A stretch of DNA of 61,781 nucleotides from CAYVTV01 sp964526475 (GTDB lineage Bacteria > Bacteroidota > Bacteroidia > Bacteroidales > GCA-2748055), in NCBI GenBank assembly GCA_964526475.1, contig CAZGKF010000014.1, forward strand, positions 1 through 61,781, in the 5' to 3' direction. Made by a program: the position numbers and the translations under genes. Shown piece by piece: positions 8,120 to 16,363 of this stretch. Within the stretch, counting starts at the first letter, position 1. Every line of letters begins with the position of its first letter. The notes under the pieces were generated by a model, which saw nothing but the letters and a program-made list of their open reading frames with translations, had not been told where the DNA came from and ran no database searches.

Positions 8120-8401
8120 TTTTTTATTTGCATACGATTTGCATATAAACAGGCCTCAAAACGGGGGTTTATTGTTTGAAGTAAAAAAAAGTTTGTTTTA
8201 AAGACTTCACTTTTTTCAACAAAAAAGTTTTTTAAAGTCTTATATTTTTCATAAAATTCATTTAGACACTTGTTAGGTCGTAAAAACGATTTTATAAAAT
8301 GTTTTTCTATTTTTGTGATCTGAAATTTGTTTTTAAATTAATAAAGATATAATTTTGTTTCAACGCTTAGGCGTTTCCCATCCTCAAATGAAATTTTGAG
8401 T
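8120..8401. other. Structured noncoding stretch behind the tRNA
   Basis: No ORF is supportable here. A direct repeat TTTGCATA occurs twice around 8128-8146. A long nested hairpin spans 8201-8241: AAGACTT pairs with AAGTCTT, and inside it CTTTTTT pairs with AAAAAAG over a CAAC loop. Further on come small fold-backs, AACGC/GCGTT with a TTAG loop and CTCAAA/TTTTGAG, just before the GC-rich terminator at 8402. It may be an island boundary, a small RNA gene or a decayed integration site. I found no duplicate of the tRNA 3' end downstream. Confidence 0.45.
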
Positions 8402-8431
8402 AAGCCCCCGAAAGGGGGCTTTATATTTTTC
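8402..8431 (+). terminator. Strong GAAA-tetraloop terminator
   Basis: AAGCCCCC (8402-8409), GAAA loop, GGGGGCTT (8414-8421), then TATATTTTT. It would stop any plus-strand transcript from the tRNA side 7 bp before the NYN gene start. Either it ends a small RNA lying upstream or it attenuates the NYN gene. Confidence 0.65.
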
Positions 8432-8437
8432 ATACTA

Positions 8438-9064
8438 ATGCAGGGACAAAAAGTAAATATATACTTTGATGGTTTTAATTTCTATAATGGATTAAGAGAT
8501 AATAATTGGAGAAAATTTTATTGGCTTGATGTAGTAAAATTTTCTGAGAAAATGATAAAAACATTAAATCCTAATCATATATTAATTGATGTCTATTATT
8601 TTTCGGCGCCCCCACATAATCATTTGACTAAACAAAAAAGGCAAAAGAAATTTTTTGACGTAAATGGTTTTAATCCAAAATTTATTTTAATCCAAGGATA
8701 TCATAAGGATAAATCTAAATATTGTAATAAATGTAACACTAAAATTCCTATGAGTGAAGAAAAGCAGACTGATGTTAATATCGCATTAGAAATGCTTAAA
8801 AATGTTATTAAGAAAAAATGTCAATTATCTATTCTTATTTCTGGCGACACAGATATGACACCAATAATTAAGTCTATAAAAGAAATTGATTCTTCTCATA
8901 AAGTTATGATTTTTTTCCCTCCACAAAGAAAAACGCATCAAATGATAAATTATGTAGACGGGTGGAGGGACTTGTCTCAATTTTTAAAAGTTTTTAAAGA
9001 TAGTTTATTACCAAATAATTGTTCAGGAATAATTATACCTGAAAAATGGAAAAATTATCAATAA
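8438..9064 (+). CDS. NYN-domain (LabA/DUF88-like) PIN-type nuclease
   Basis: Predicted metal-dependent RNase of the NYN/PIN fold. The three acidic clusters are present: IYFDGFNFYNG near residue 10, EEKQTDVNIALEMLKN near 115, and ILISGDTDMTPI near 140. A CxxC pair (YCNKCNTK) near residue 95 may bind zinc. The ATG at 8438 is the natural start; a longer frame would run through the terminator hairpin. The gene is clearly richer in A and T than its neighbours, stands alone, and is the first gene behind the tRNA, all of which suggests horizontal acquisition. RNA degradation or defence is a family-level inference only. Confidence 0.8.
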   Translation: MQGQKVNIYFDGFNFYNGLRDNNWRKFYWLDVVKFSEKMIKTLNPNHILIDVYYFSAPPHNHLTKQKRQKKFFDVNGFNPKFILIQGYHKDKSKYCNKCNTKIPMSEEKQTDVNIALEMLKNVIKKKCQLSILISGDTDMTPIIKSIKEIDSSHKVMIFFPPQRKTHQMINYVDGWRDLSQFLKVFKDSLLPNNCSGIIIPEKWKNYQ

Positions 9065-9163
9065 AAAATTAAATAGTATTGAAAATCAATAATATAAGAA
9101 AAAAGTTCAAATAAGGGACAAAACCTAATAAAACTGATTGAAAATACTTTTTAAAATCAAACA

Positions 9164-9298
9164 TTATTGAAGGCTTTCCTCAATCATTTTTATTTCATCT
9201 TTGGTCAATCCGTAAAGTTGATAAACGATTTCATTTATTCTGCTCTCGCAATAATCAATTTTTGATTGTATTTGATTGATAACTGTTGATAGTTTGAC
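9164..9298 (-). pseudogene. C-terminal tail of a type IIG restriction/methylase enzyme
   Basis: The minus strand reads VKLSTVINQIQSKID, then ESRINEIVYQLYGLTKDEIK and MIEESLQ before a stop. The pattern I-x-E-I-V-Y-x-L-Y-G-L-T-x-x-E-I is the characteristic C-terminus of Eco57I-like adenine methylase/restriction enzymes. Only about 44 codons remain. They follow the AbiEii stop codon (TAG, 9299-9301) in the same frame, as if a deletion fused the two genes. Confidence 0.55.
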
Positions 9299-10102
9299 CT
9301 ACCCGGCAATTTGACCTAATTTTTGCCGGACATATTCTTTAAACAACATTATTTTCTTAGTTTCACCCGGGTCAAAAACAAGCTTATCAAAATCACGTGC
9401 TTTTATTCCAAAATCAACTTTTTCAATAGTTCCAAGAATCCTTTCGTATAACTGTGTTTGATTAGCAATACCAAATTTACCAGCCAGATACCCGAAATCC
9501 GGCTCTGTAATACCCGCCAGGAAAATAAAATCATAGTAATCCCTGCCCTTTCCTCTTTCCAGAACAGCCCCTGTTTTCATGGATAAAAGAATAGCCGGTG
9601 AAGGGGCAAATATCTGGGTGAAAACATTGAATTTATGAATAATGGGCTTTATAGGCTCATATTTATAGTTATGTGGTTCACATTCGATCTTTATTAACAG
9701 CTTCTTTTCCCGATGACCGGTCAATCCCAATTCAAACATTAAACCCGGAAAGATAATGTTACGCCTGAAAGCAACTAATTTTCGATCCTTTTCCTTATCT
9801 TCGGCTTCAACCTTAATTCCTTCCTGACGAAGTCTCTCAATAACCTTGTCTGTCAGATGCATGAATTCTTCCCTGGACAGATTGAAACAGTCAAAATCAA
9901 TATCTTCGCTGAAACGCTGTATATGATGAAGAATGCGGAGACATGTTCCTCCAATAAAGCTTAGCTTTGAAGCATATTCCGAGGAAAAAACAATATCCAG
10001 CATCTTGTAATGGAAATACTCTTTCAGCATGTATTCGAAGTAAGATGGATTTTTTCTCAGACTATCTGCAAAGAAGGATTTAATTTCTTCAAAACTTATC
10101 AT
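9299..10102 (-). CDS. abiEii: AbiEii-type nucleotidyltransferase toxin
   Basis: Toxin of a type IV toxin-antitoxin / abortive phage infection system. It is a DNA-polymerase-beta-fold nucleotidyltransferase; characterised homologues modify tRNA acceptor ends and arrest growth. The motifs are intact: FIGGTCLRILHHIQRFSEDIDF (about residues 49-70), LLIKIECE, and the C-terminal RGKGRDYYDF. The length of 267 is normal. The start overlaps the antitoxin stop by 4 bp (ATGA), so expression is coupled. The end is unusual: a TAG is followed in the same frame by a restriction-enzyme tail, and AGGTCAAA is repeated 17 bp apart across the junction, so the native C-terminus may have been longer. Confidence 0.9.
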   Translation of the reverse strand: MISFEEIKSFFADSLRKNPSYFEYMLKEYFHYKMLDIVFSSEYASKLSFIGGTCLRILHHIQRFSEDIDFDCFNLSREEFMHLTDKVIERLRQEGIKVEAEDKEKDRKLVAFRRNIIFPGLMFELGLTGHREKKLLIKIECEPHNYKYEPIKPIIHKFNVFTQIFAPSPAILLSMKTGAVLERGKGRDYYDFIFLAGITEPDFGYLAGKFGIANQTQLYERILGTIEKVDFGIKARDFDKLVFDPGETKKIMLFKEYVRQKLGQIAG

Positions 10103-10728
10103 AAACCATAAATTTTAGTCATTATACGAATCCTGCGCTCAAGAGCTTTGCTCTGATATTTTTCAAGGAACCAGAAAAACTTTGCACTAATGATCTTTCC
10201 CAATTCAGTTTCATTGAACCTCAGATATTCAATATCTTTTTCAGTATCGTAATAACTATTGATATAAAAGAAATCAAGTATGGCTTTCTCCGGTGTCGCC
10301 ACCATGATCTGTCTGCTTTTTCCTCTATCGTAGGCATCCATATCTTCAAGTGCATAACCAAAGCCAAACAATTCCGGTTTGATACGATGATAATCGAAAT
10401 CTCCCAGAGGTGTTGAAAATTTGTTGGTTTTCCGGGTAGTCACAGATGTGGTTTTTGCGATCATTTCCGGGATCAGATTGTACCAGGAAAGCGCAGTGTG
10501 TAAACTTATATAAGACGGAGCATAGATCATGTTGGCTGCTAACCACTCAATATTCTCGCTGCTCTCTGCATCATTGAAAGCATACCATTGATTTCTCAGT
10601 TTTATTATGTATCCTTTCTTCTGCCATCGAACCAGGTTCATCAGATTCATGGATGGAAATTGCTTTTGCACATCCACAGTTGAGAAAACCCGAAAAGGTT
10701 GCATTTTTGTCAGGAATCTGATCCACAT
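10099..10728 (-). CDS. abiEi: AbiEi-type antitoxin and autorepressor
   Basis: Cognate antitoxin of the downstream AbiEii toxin. Residues 1-60 form a winged helix-turn-helix (VDVQKQFPSM, then LVRWQKKGYIIKLRNQWYAF). The C-terminal AbiEi domain includes YISLHTALSWYNLIPE and VATPEKAILDFFY. Characterised family members repress their own promoter by binding inverted repeats, and neutralise the toxin without direct contact (type IV). The promoter would lie in the A/T-rich stretch after 10728. The G+C content is closer to the core genome than that of the NYN gene. Confidence 0.88.
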   Translation of the reverse strand: MWIRFLTKMQPFRVFSTVDVQKQFPSMNLMNLVRWQKKGYIIKLRNQWYAFNDAESSENIEWLAANMIYAPSYISLHTALSWYNLIPEMIAKTTSVTTRKTNKFSTPLGDFDYHRIKPELFGFGYALEDMDAYDRGKSRQIMVATPEKAILDFFYINSYYDTEKDIEYLRFNETELGKIISAKFFWFLEKYQSKALERRIRIMTKIYGL

Positions 10729-10889
10729 ATATTTCTATTTATATACAAATATATATATTTTTGGGAATAAATCAAACAAAACTTACTTCATGAATTACAA
10801 ACGATTATGAAAAATTCTTAAATAGAGGACAATGAAATATGAATATTCATCAAATCTAAGATGCTATTGACCGCTGAGCTGAAAGAATG

Positions 10890-12112
10890 CTATTTTTGTT
10901 TATTCGCAAAGACCTTCAGGAAAGACTTTATTCTTTGACGGATTTTTGTAAAGAAACCAGGCTTGGTTTGTTCCTGAAAGGTGTTTTGTTTATCCTGGTT
11001 GGCTGATGATTTCTTTTGATTGGGGTTCGTTACATATTCTGTATCGTTATCTGATATTACATCTGCCGGAACATGAAATTTCTGTTCTGTTTCCTCATAT
11101 TTTTTTCCGAGGATAATGAAACATGTTCATTATTCAGATCAACACTGGTCATTGCCTTTACAGATTCCATAAAACCTTCGAGCATCACTTCATCATTGCC
11201 TTCCTGTTCGAGTACTCCGTTAAAGACTGCACGTTTGAAATCCAGCAGGTAAAGAATCCGGTGTTCAATGTAATTACGGGCAATAAAGTTATAGACCTGG
11301 ATATGTTTTTTCTGTCCGAGCCTGTATATCCTTCCGATACGTTGATCCAATACTGCCGGATTCCATGGAAGGTCCAGGTTGATGATTATATTTGCCGACT
11401 GAAGGTTCACTCCCACACCCCCTGCATCTGTAGAGAGAAAGAGCTTAATCTGCTTTCCTGACTGGAATTCTTCAATTATTTCTTTGCGTTTTTTTGCGGG
11501 AATATCTCCATTCAGATAAAGGAAGGGAAGTTTCTCTTTGTCGAGTAATCGTATAACCAGTTCAAACATCTTCTTCCATTGACTGAAAATTACGATCTTA
11601 TTGTCAGCATCCTGCAGGAGGTCACTTAGTAAATCTTCCAGTTCCCCTATCTTGTTTCCATGGTTGGTGTTGTTTATTAGGATATAGGTTGAATCGCACA
11701 CCATTCGCATGCAATTCAGGGCCATTAACAACCTTTCTCGTTCTTCGTCGGATAAGAACCCCTTATACACCCATAGATTTACAAGTTTGGTTACTATATC
11801 ATAATAATAATCGTGTTCTTCCTCCTGTTCCCAAGTCATCTCAACATAATAATTTCTATCGATCCGCCCGGGAAGTTGGTCTATAATAGCCTTTCTGTTA
11901 CGGCGAAGTAATACTTCGTCGAGAGTTTTGTATATTTCCCGCAGGTTTTTGTATCCTGTCAGCTTTCCTCTTTCATCCAATATCTGGTGGTTATCAAGGA
12001 ACCTGAACAGGGGTCCGAGTTTATACCTGTCGATATATTCCACCAGAGAATGCAGTTCATCAATCCGGTTTTCGAGCGGTGTCCCCGGTAATATGATAAG
12101 AGGAATAGTTAT
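10890..12112 (-). pseudogene. SNF2/RapA-family helicase, 5'-truncated and frameshifted
   Basis: The open frame begins after a stop at 12113-12115, directly inside the SNF2 core at LPGTPLENRIDELHSL. The whole ATPase lobe 1 with Walker A and DExH is missing. Lobe 2 is well preserved: KIVIFSQWKKMFE, FLSTDAGGVGVNLQ, NLDLPWNPAVLDQRIGRIYR. The longest ORF (11057-12043) ends early. Restoring one base in the A7 tract at 11100-11106 recovers about 70 further codons, ending in TKIRQRIKSFLKVFANKQK with a stop at 10890-10892. Two independent lesions mark it as decayed. Helicases of this kind often sit in defence islands. Confidence 0.85.
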
Positions 12113-12186
12113 TTACAGACTTTCAACAGGCTGGAAAGTTTACTGCAGTTCTAAAGCTAATTTTAAAAATCTTTTGACGAAACATT

Positions 12187-12235
12187 CATGCTAAAAGATC
12201 TGATCTTTTGATTATCGCTCTTGAAAAATAGCATG
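12187..12235. repeat. Nested inverted repeats at a deletion junction
   Basis: CATGCTA (12187-12193) is inverted as TAGCATG (12229-12235), and inside it AAAAGATC and GATCTTTT form a second perfect arm pair (12193-12209). The element lies between the truncated SNF2 gene and an AbiEii remnant, exactly where coding sequence has been lost. Confidence 0.5.
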
Positions 12236-12238
12236 TGG

Positions 12239-12334
12239 TCACAATCGTAAACCGACCTTTATAAGAAGCTTTTTATCCTGGTGGCCTGTCAATCCCAAAA
12301 TAAGTGGTATTTTTACAGGAAGATTTCCAGGAAT
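12239..12334 (-). pseudogene. Remnant of a second AbiEii-like toxin gene
   Basis: The minus strand encodes GNLPVKIPLILGLTGHQDKK followed by LLIKVG. The intact AbiEii at 9299-10102 has ELGLTGHREKKLLIKIECE at the equivalent place, and nucleotide similarity is evident too (GTCAATCCCAA shared). Stops bound the fragment on both sides, so about 30 codons of a paralogous toxin remain. Confidence 0.65.
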
Positions 12335-12348
12335 TTATTGATGCTAAA

Positions 12349-12540
12349 ATGGCTTACAAACTTTCAACCAAAAAAAAGGTAGATCCTGTCGAACCTCCAT
12401 GTAAGAAAACAATGTATAATTCGTTTGAGGAGGCTCAGGATATGATCCAATATATCCGGGAAAATCGAAATGGACGGGAATTATACACGTATAAATGCAT
12501 GAACTGCGGTTTCTGGCATTTAACAAGTAAAACGAAATAA
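12349..12540 (+). CDS. Small zinc-ribbon-like protein
   Basis: A 63-residue protein from the ATG at 12349. The C-terminal half reads TYKCMNCGFWHLTSK, a CxxC plus His knuckle. With the partner PPCKKTMYNSFEEAQ it could bind zinc through C-x(n)-CxxC-x3-H. Similar tiny proteins ending in a CGxWHLTS motif are, as I recall, common on plasmids, phages and genomic islands; their function is unknown. An in-frame GTG at 12304 would extend it into the AbiEii remnant and is less likely. It sits at the right edge of the accessory region. Confidence 0.55.
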   Translation: MAYKLSTKKKVDPVEPPCKKTMYNSFEEAQDMIQYIRENRNGRELYTYKCMNCGFWHLTSKTK

Positions 12541-12641
12541 TAATATCATCCGGATAGGAAAAAAGGGTATTTACACTCCCCTAAGGCCATTTTTCTTATC
12601 TTTGTCAATTTTCAACTATAGAACGACATCACAAGACATAA

Positions 12642-13865
12642 ATGACATTCGATGAACTGGATCTGATTCCTGAATTACTGGAGTCAATTGATTATATGGG
12701 TTTCAAAGAAACCACTCCCATACAGGAAAAGACTATACCAATCATCCTCTCGGGAAAAGATCTGATTGCATGCGCACAAACAGGTACAGGTAAAACAGCT
12801 GCATTTCTGTTACCTGTTATGAACGGCATTTCAAAAAAGCGTTCCAACCATACCCACTCACTTATACTGGTTCCGACACGTGAGCTGGCCATACAGATTG
12901 ATCAGCAGGTTCAGGGATTGGCTTACACCCTGAACATTACATCTATAGCCGTTTATGGTGGTGGCGAGGGTAGCGGATGGGATCAGGAAAAATCTGCTCT
13001 TTCGGGAGGGGTTGATATTATTGTAGCTACTCCCGGCAGATTGATTTCACATCTAAACCAGGGTTATGTGAAATTCAACCAGATAGAAGTACTGGTTCTG
13101 GACGAAGCTGATCGTATGCTCGATATCGGATTTTACGAGGATATTATACGCATAATTTCATATGTGCCCAAAAAACGTCAGACTCTCATGTTCAGCGCCA
13201 CCATGCCACCGAAGATCCGGTCATTGTCGAAGCGTATCATGAAAAATCCGGAGGAAATTTCTCTTGAAATGTCGAAACCTGCTGTAGGTGTTTTGCAAGC
13301 TGTTTATATGCTGGATGACCATCAGAAATTACCATTGATAAAAAGTATTATCTCTGATAATCCTGAATACCATAGTATTTTGATTTTCAGTTCAACCAAA
13401 AAGAAAGTGGTTGAGATTGTAAGGGGGCTGCGCTCAAACAATTTTTTAGTTGAAGGTATTTCATCCGACCTGGAGCAGTATGACCGGCAGGAGATGCTCC
13501 AGAGATTCAAGTCGCGGAATACCCGTGTCCTGGTAGCAACTGACGTCTTAAGCCGTGGGATCGATATCAAGGACATCAATCTGGTAATTAATTTCGATAC
13601 TCCGCCAGACCCCGAAGATTATGTGCATCGTGTCGGCCGGACTGCACGTGCCGAAACAACTGGTGTTGCGGTAACACTTGTTAACAAGCCGGATATTCCC
13701 AAATTGCACAGGATTGAACAATTAATCGGATACAAGGTATATAAAGCCCCGCTTCCTGAATTTATTGCCGGGAAACATGATAGTAATACCGGGCATCAGC
13801 GGCCATCTTCAACGAATCCTGAAAGGAGAGGATTTCAACGAAGGTTTAATAAAAAAAATAGTTGA
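12642..13865 (+). CDS. DEAD-box ATP-dependent RNA helicase (RhlE-like)
   Basis: RNA-unwinding ATPase of ribosome assembly and RNA turnover. All core motifs are visible in order: Q motif (TTPIQEKTIP), I (AQTGTGKTAA), Ia (PTRELA), Ib (TPGRL), II (DEAD), III (SAT), V (TDVLSRGIDI) and VI (HRVGRTAR). The short basic tail (RRGFQRRFNKKNS) is typical of RhlE-type proteins, and 407 residues is normal. The stop codon lies within the first units of an octamer repeat array that may serve as transcription end. It is a core gene and marks the right border of the accessory region. Confidence 0.95.
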   Translation: MTFDELDLIPELLESIDYMGFKETTPIQEKTIPIILSGKDLIACAQTGTGKTAAFLLPVMNGISKKRSNHTHSLILVPTRELAIQIDQQVQGLAYTLNITSIAVYGGGEGSGWDQEKSALSGGVDIIVATPGRLISHLNQGYVKFNQIEVLVLDEADRMLDIGFYEDIIRIISYVPKKRQTLMFSATMPPKIRSLSKRIMKNPEEISLEMSKPAVGVLQAVYMLDDHQKLPLIKSIISDNPEYHSILIFSSTKKKVVEIVRGLRSNNFLVEGISSDLEQYDRQEMLQRFKSRNTRVLVATDVLSRGIDIKDINLVINFDTPPDPEDYVHRVGRTARAETTGVAVTLVNKPDIPKLHRIEQLIGYKVYKAPLPEFIAGKHDSNTGHQRPSSTNPERRGFQRRFNKKNS

Positions 13866-13983
13866 ATTGTTGAATTGTTGAATAGTTGAATAGTTGAATT
13901 GTGTAAAAATTGTGGAACACCAAACACCTATTAACAATTAAACGATTCTACGATTAAACAATTAAACGATTCTACGATTAAAC
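13861..13983. repeat. Second tandem octamer repeat array
   Basis: The left arm has repeated GTTGAATT and GTTGAATA units, and the right arm has ATTAAACG, ATTCTACG and AATTAAAC units. The right arm is complementary in character to the GTTTAATT units at 4425-4450, so this is the same repeat family. It begins inside the stop codon region of the DEAD-box gene and separates two convergent genes. Confidence 0.65.
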
Positions 13984-14006
13984 ATTGTGTTAGCCCAGTA
14001 GATGAT

Positions 14007-14789
14007 TTATTTAACCAGGTAATAACATGTTGTTATAAAAAAATTTCTCAGCCATGGTATGGAACTTAGAAGCTTTATCTGTTTCCTTGGCCGGAGTCCG
14101 AATTTTATCTCATAGTTAGGATTAATAAAATAAAATAATTCCCTTTTTACAGAATAATTATTTTCCCGAAGTAATCTTCTAAACCCCTCAACAGTAATCC
14201 TTGTCTGCCGGATTTCAAGAAGATCAGCAACAGTACCTTCCTTCTCCCCTCCAAGTTTTAGAACCACAGGATATAATCTTCCGGGGAGAAGATGCAGCCA
14301 TGGGAGTTTGCTCAGAATCTTTGAGGAACACATCTGCTGATGGCCGCCAAAAGGATATTGCCAGGGAGGGAAACCGAAAAATATTATACCGCCGGGAGAA
14401 AGCAAGCTCTGTATAAAACCCATAAACTTATTATGGTCATGGATATGCTCTAAAACGTCCCTTATGAGTATCAACTGATACGTATATTTCAAATCTTCAC
14501 CAGCCCGGTAAATATCCCTGCAAAGAAACCGGATATTTTCCCTGGCAGGATGACCGGAATAAAATTCATTTGCATTTCTTATTTTACTTTCCAATATATC
14601 AACCCCCGTTGCAATACACCCTCTGGCAAGAAATGGCAGCAGATTTCCTCCTTCACCACAGCCTATTTCCAGCACCCTTAATCCTTCTTTTACAGGGATG
14701 ACCTCCTCAATGTAAGGAATTACATATTTCTCCGTGGTATATGCCTGCTCCTCAAAATAGGTTTTTCTTTTAAAGTGTCTATCCTGCAT
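14007..14789 (-). CDS. Class I SAM-dependent methyltransferase
   Basis: Rossmann-fold methyltransferase of the Methyltransf_11/UbiE-like type. The SAM-binding motif VLEIGCGEGGNLLPF is at about residues 40-54. The acidic turn GVDILES follows, then LILIRDVLEHIHD and the post-motif SPGGIIFFGFPPW. The substrate cannot be deduced; a small molecule or lipid is as likely as a macromolecule. It is a single gene, convergent with the DEAD-box helicase and divergent from the sirtuin gene. A TAAATTTG box on the minus strand at 14819-14826 could be its -7 element. Length is 260 residues. Confidence 0.88.
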   Translation of the reverse strand: MQDRHFKRKTYFEEQAYTTEKYVIPYIEEVIPVKEGLRVLEIGCGEGGNLLPFLARGCIATGVDILESKIRNANEFYSGHPARENIRFLCRDIYRAGEDLKYTYQLILIRDVLEHIHDHNKFMGFIQSLLSPGGIIFFGFPPWQYPFGGHQQMCSSKILSKLPWLHLLPGRLYPVVLKLGGEKEGTVADLLEIRQTRITVEGFRRLLRENNYSVKRELFYFINPNYEIKFGLRPRKQIKLLSSIPWLRNFFITTCYYLVK

Positions 14790-14927
14790 GAATTAAAAAC
14801 AATAAAAAATGAAGTGATCAAATTTACAAACTCTGTTGAAGTTATAACAGATTAAAATAATTAATCTCTTTTTTCTTTTTCTATTCACCTGTGTTTAGTA
14901 TTTTGCATACATTAACTTAATAATGAA

Positions 14928-15620
14928 ATGCAAAAAAAACTTGTTGTACTCACCGGTGCCGGTATTTCCGCTGAAAGTGGATTGCGTACCTTCAGAGATA
15001 TGGGTGATTTATGGGAAGAATATGATGTAACTGAGGTAGCAAGTTTACAGGGATGGGAAGCAAACAGGAACCTGGTTCTCCGGTTTTATAATGAAAGAAG
15101 GCGACAGTTGCATAATGTTTCTCCTAATGCAGGACATACAGGACTGGTGGAGCTTGAAAAATACTTTGATGTTCATCTAATCACACAGAATGTTGACGAT
15201 CTGCATGAAAGAGCAGGAAGCTCCAGAGTATTGCATCTTCATGGTGAACTGAAGAAAGTCCGCAGTACTTCGAACCCGGAACTAATATATGAAATCGGGA
15301 ACAAGGATATCAACCCGGGCGATCTTTGTGAAAAAGGTTCACAACTTCGTCCGCATATAGTATGGTTCGGGGAAGCTGTTCCGGCTATTGAAGAAGCTGC
15401 AGATATCTGCAGTACTGCAGATATTTTCGCTGTCATCGGTACTTCCCTGAATGTGTATCCTGCAGCCGGATTGCTTGATTTTGTCCCAATGTCTTCAAAA
15501 ATCTATCTGATTGACCCAAATACTATTACGGCCCGGATATATAAGAAATATACCCATATTAAAGAAAAAGCTTCAACAGGTGTTGAAATACTGAAAAGGA
15601 AAATCTTACCGGACAAATAA
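14928..15620 (+). CDS. Sirtuin-type NAD-dependent lysine deacylase (class III)
   Basis: Removes acyl groups from protein lysines using NAD. GAGISAESGLRTFRD (about 10-24), TQNVDDLHERAG and the catalytic His in LHLHGEL (H105) are intact. Y54 and R57 in FYNERR correspond to the Tyr/Arg pair that gives SIRT5 and CobB-like enzymes desuccinylase/demalonylase preference. The zinc-ribbon region (about 111-140) has only one Cys instead of four, so structural zinc is probably absent. The 230-residue protein is convergent with comF, with 1 bp between the stops. Confidence 0.92.
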   Translation: MQKKLVVLTGAGISAESGLRTFRDMGDLWEEYDVTEVASLQGWEANRNLVLRFYNERRRQLHNVSPNAGHTGLVELEKYFDVHLITQNVDDLHERAGSSRVLHLHGELKKVRSTSNPELIYEIGNKDINPGDLCEKGSQLRPHIVWFGEAVPAIEEAADICSTADIFAVIGTSLNVYPAAGLLDFVPMSSKIYLIDPNTITARIYKKYTHIKEKASTGVEILKRKILPDK

Positions 15621-15621
15621 T

Positions 15622-16302
15622 CTAAGCCACTGCAAGAGCAGCTATGCTTACCCTTGCTGCTCCACTATTAATAAGCTCTTCCACGCATGCCTCCAGGGTA
15701 GAACCGGTAGTCACCACATCGTCAATAAGCAAAATATGATACCCTTTGCATTTCTCCCTGTTTAAAACTGAAAAACTTCCACTAACATTGATAAATCTGT
15801 CATATCTCGATTTCCGTGTCTGTGTTTCCGTGAATTCCATTCGCGTAAGAATATCAGTAAATACAGCTTTCCCAAGGGATATTGCCATTCCTTTAGCGAT
15901 CATTTCACTTTGATTGTATCCGCGCTTTCTTTGTTTCCTTTTGTGCAGGGGAACCGGGACAAGAAAATCTGCCGTTTCAAATCCTGAACCTTTAAGCTCA
16001 GCTCCAAATATCTTTCCTATTTCAATCCCAATATCCTTCATTCCTTCATACTTCAAAAAGTGAATTAACTTTTGATACCCACTACCCTTACTGAAATAAA
16101 AAAAGGCAGAAGCATACTCTATCCTAATTCTTCCCCAGAATAACTGAGCAACAGGATTTTCCGGATCCTTATGAAAATTTGTCCTTGGTATATCATAATT
16201 ACAGTAAACACATATAACCACTTCGCTATCATTAAGTAACCTTTTACAAATAATGCAATTTCGCGGAAAAATAAAATCAAAGATATCTCTATAAAGTTTC
16301 AC
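15622..16302 (-). CDS. ComF-family amidophosphoribosyltransferase-like protein
   Basis: Phosphoribosyltransferase-fold protein of the ComF/GntX family, linked to natural transformation or DNA uptake in some bacteria. The N-terminal zinc finger CIICKRLL with VICVYCN is at about 17-35. The basic KRKQRKRGYNQSEMIAKG and the PRPP loop LLIDDVVTTGSTLEACVEE (about 192-210) are both present. Length (226) is standard. It is a single gene between two convergent or divergent neighbours, and no other competence genes are visible. Confidence 0.92.
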   Translation of the reverse strand: MKLYRDIFDFIFPRNCIICKRLLNDSEVVICVYCNYDIPRTNFHKDPENPVAQLFWGRIRIEYASAFFYFSKGSGYQKLIHFLKYEGMKDIGIEIGKIFGAELKGSGFETADFLVPVPLHKRKQRKRGYNQSEMIAKGMAISLGKAVFTDILTRMEFTETQTRKSRYDRFINVSGSFSVLNREKCKGYHILLIDDVVTTGSTLEACVEELINSGAARVSIAALAVA

Positions 16303-16363
16303 ACTATTAATGATATCCTTTTCCGAAAATCAGCTTTTTTTATCCATATTTGTATAAAAAAAT

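Noticed and set aside
8268..8284. GTTAGGT at about 8275 considered as an integron attC core
   Set aside because: No matching RYYYAAC partner at a suitable distance and no integron integrase or cassette structure.
11123..11461. Plus-strand ORF of 112 residues opposite the SNF2 remnant
   Set aside because: It is an antisense shadow; the minus-strand frame has clear helicase motifs and this one resembles nothing.
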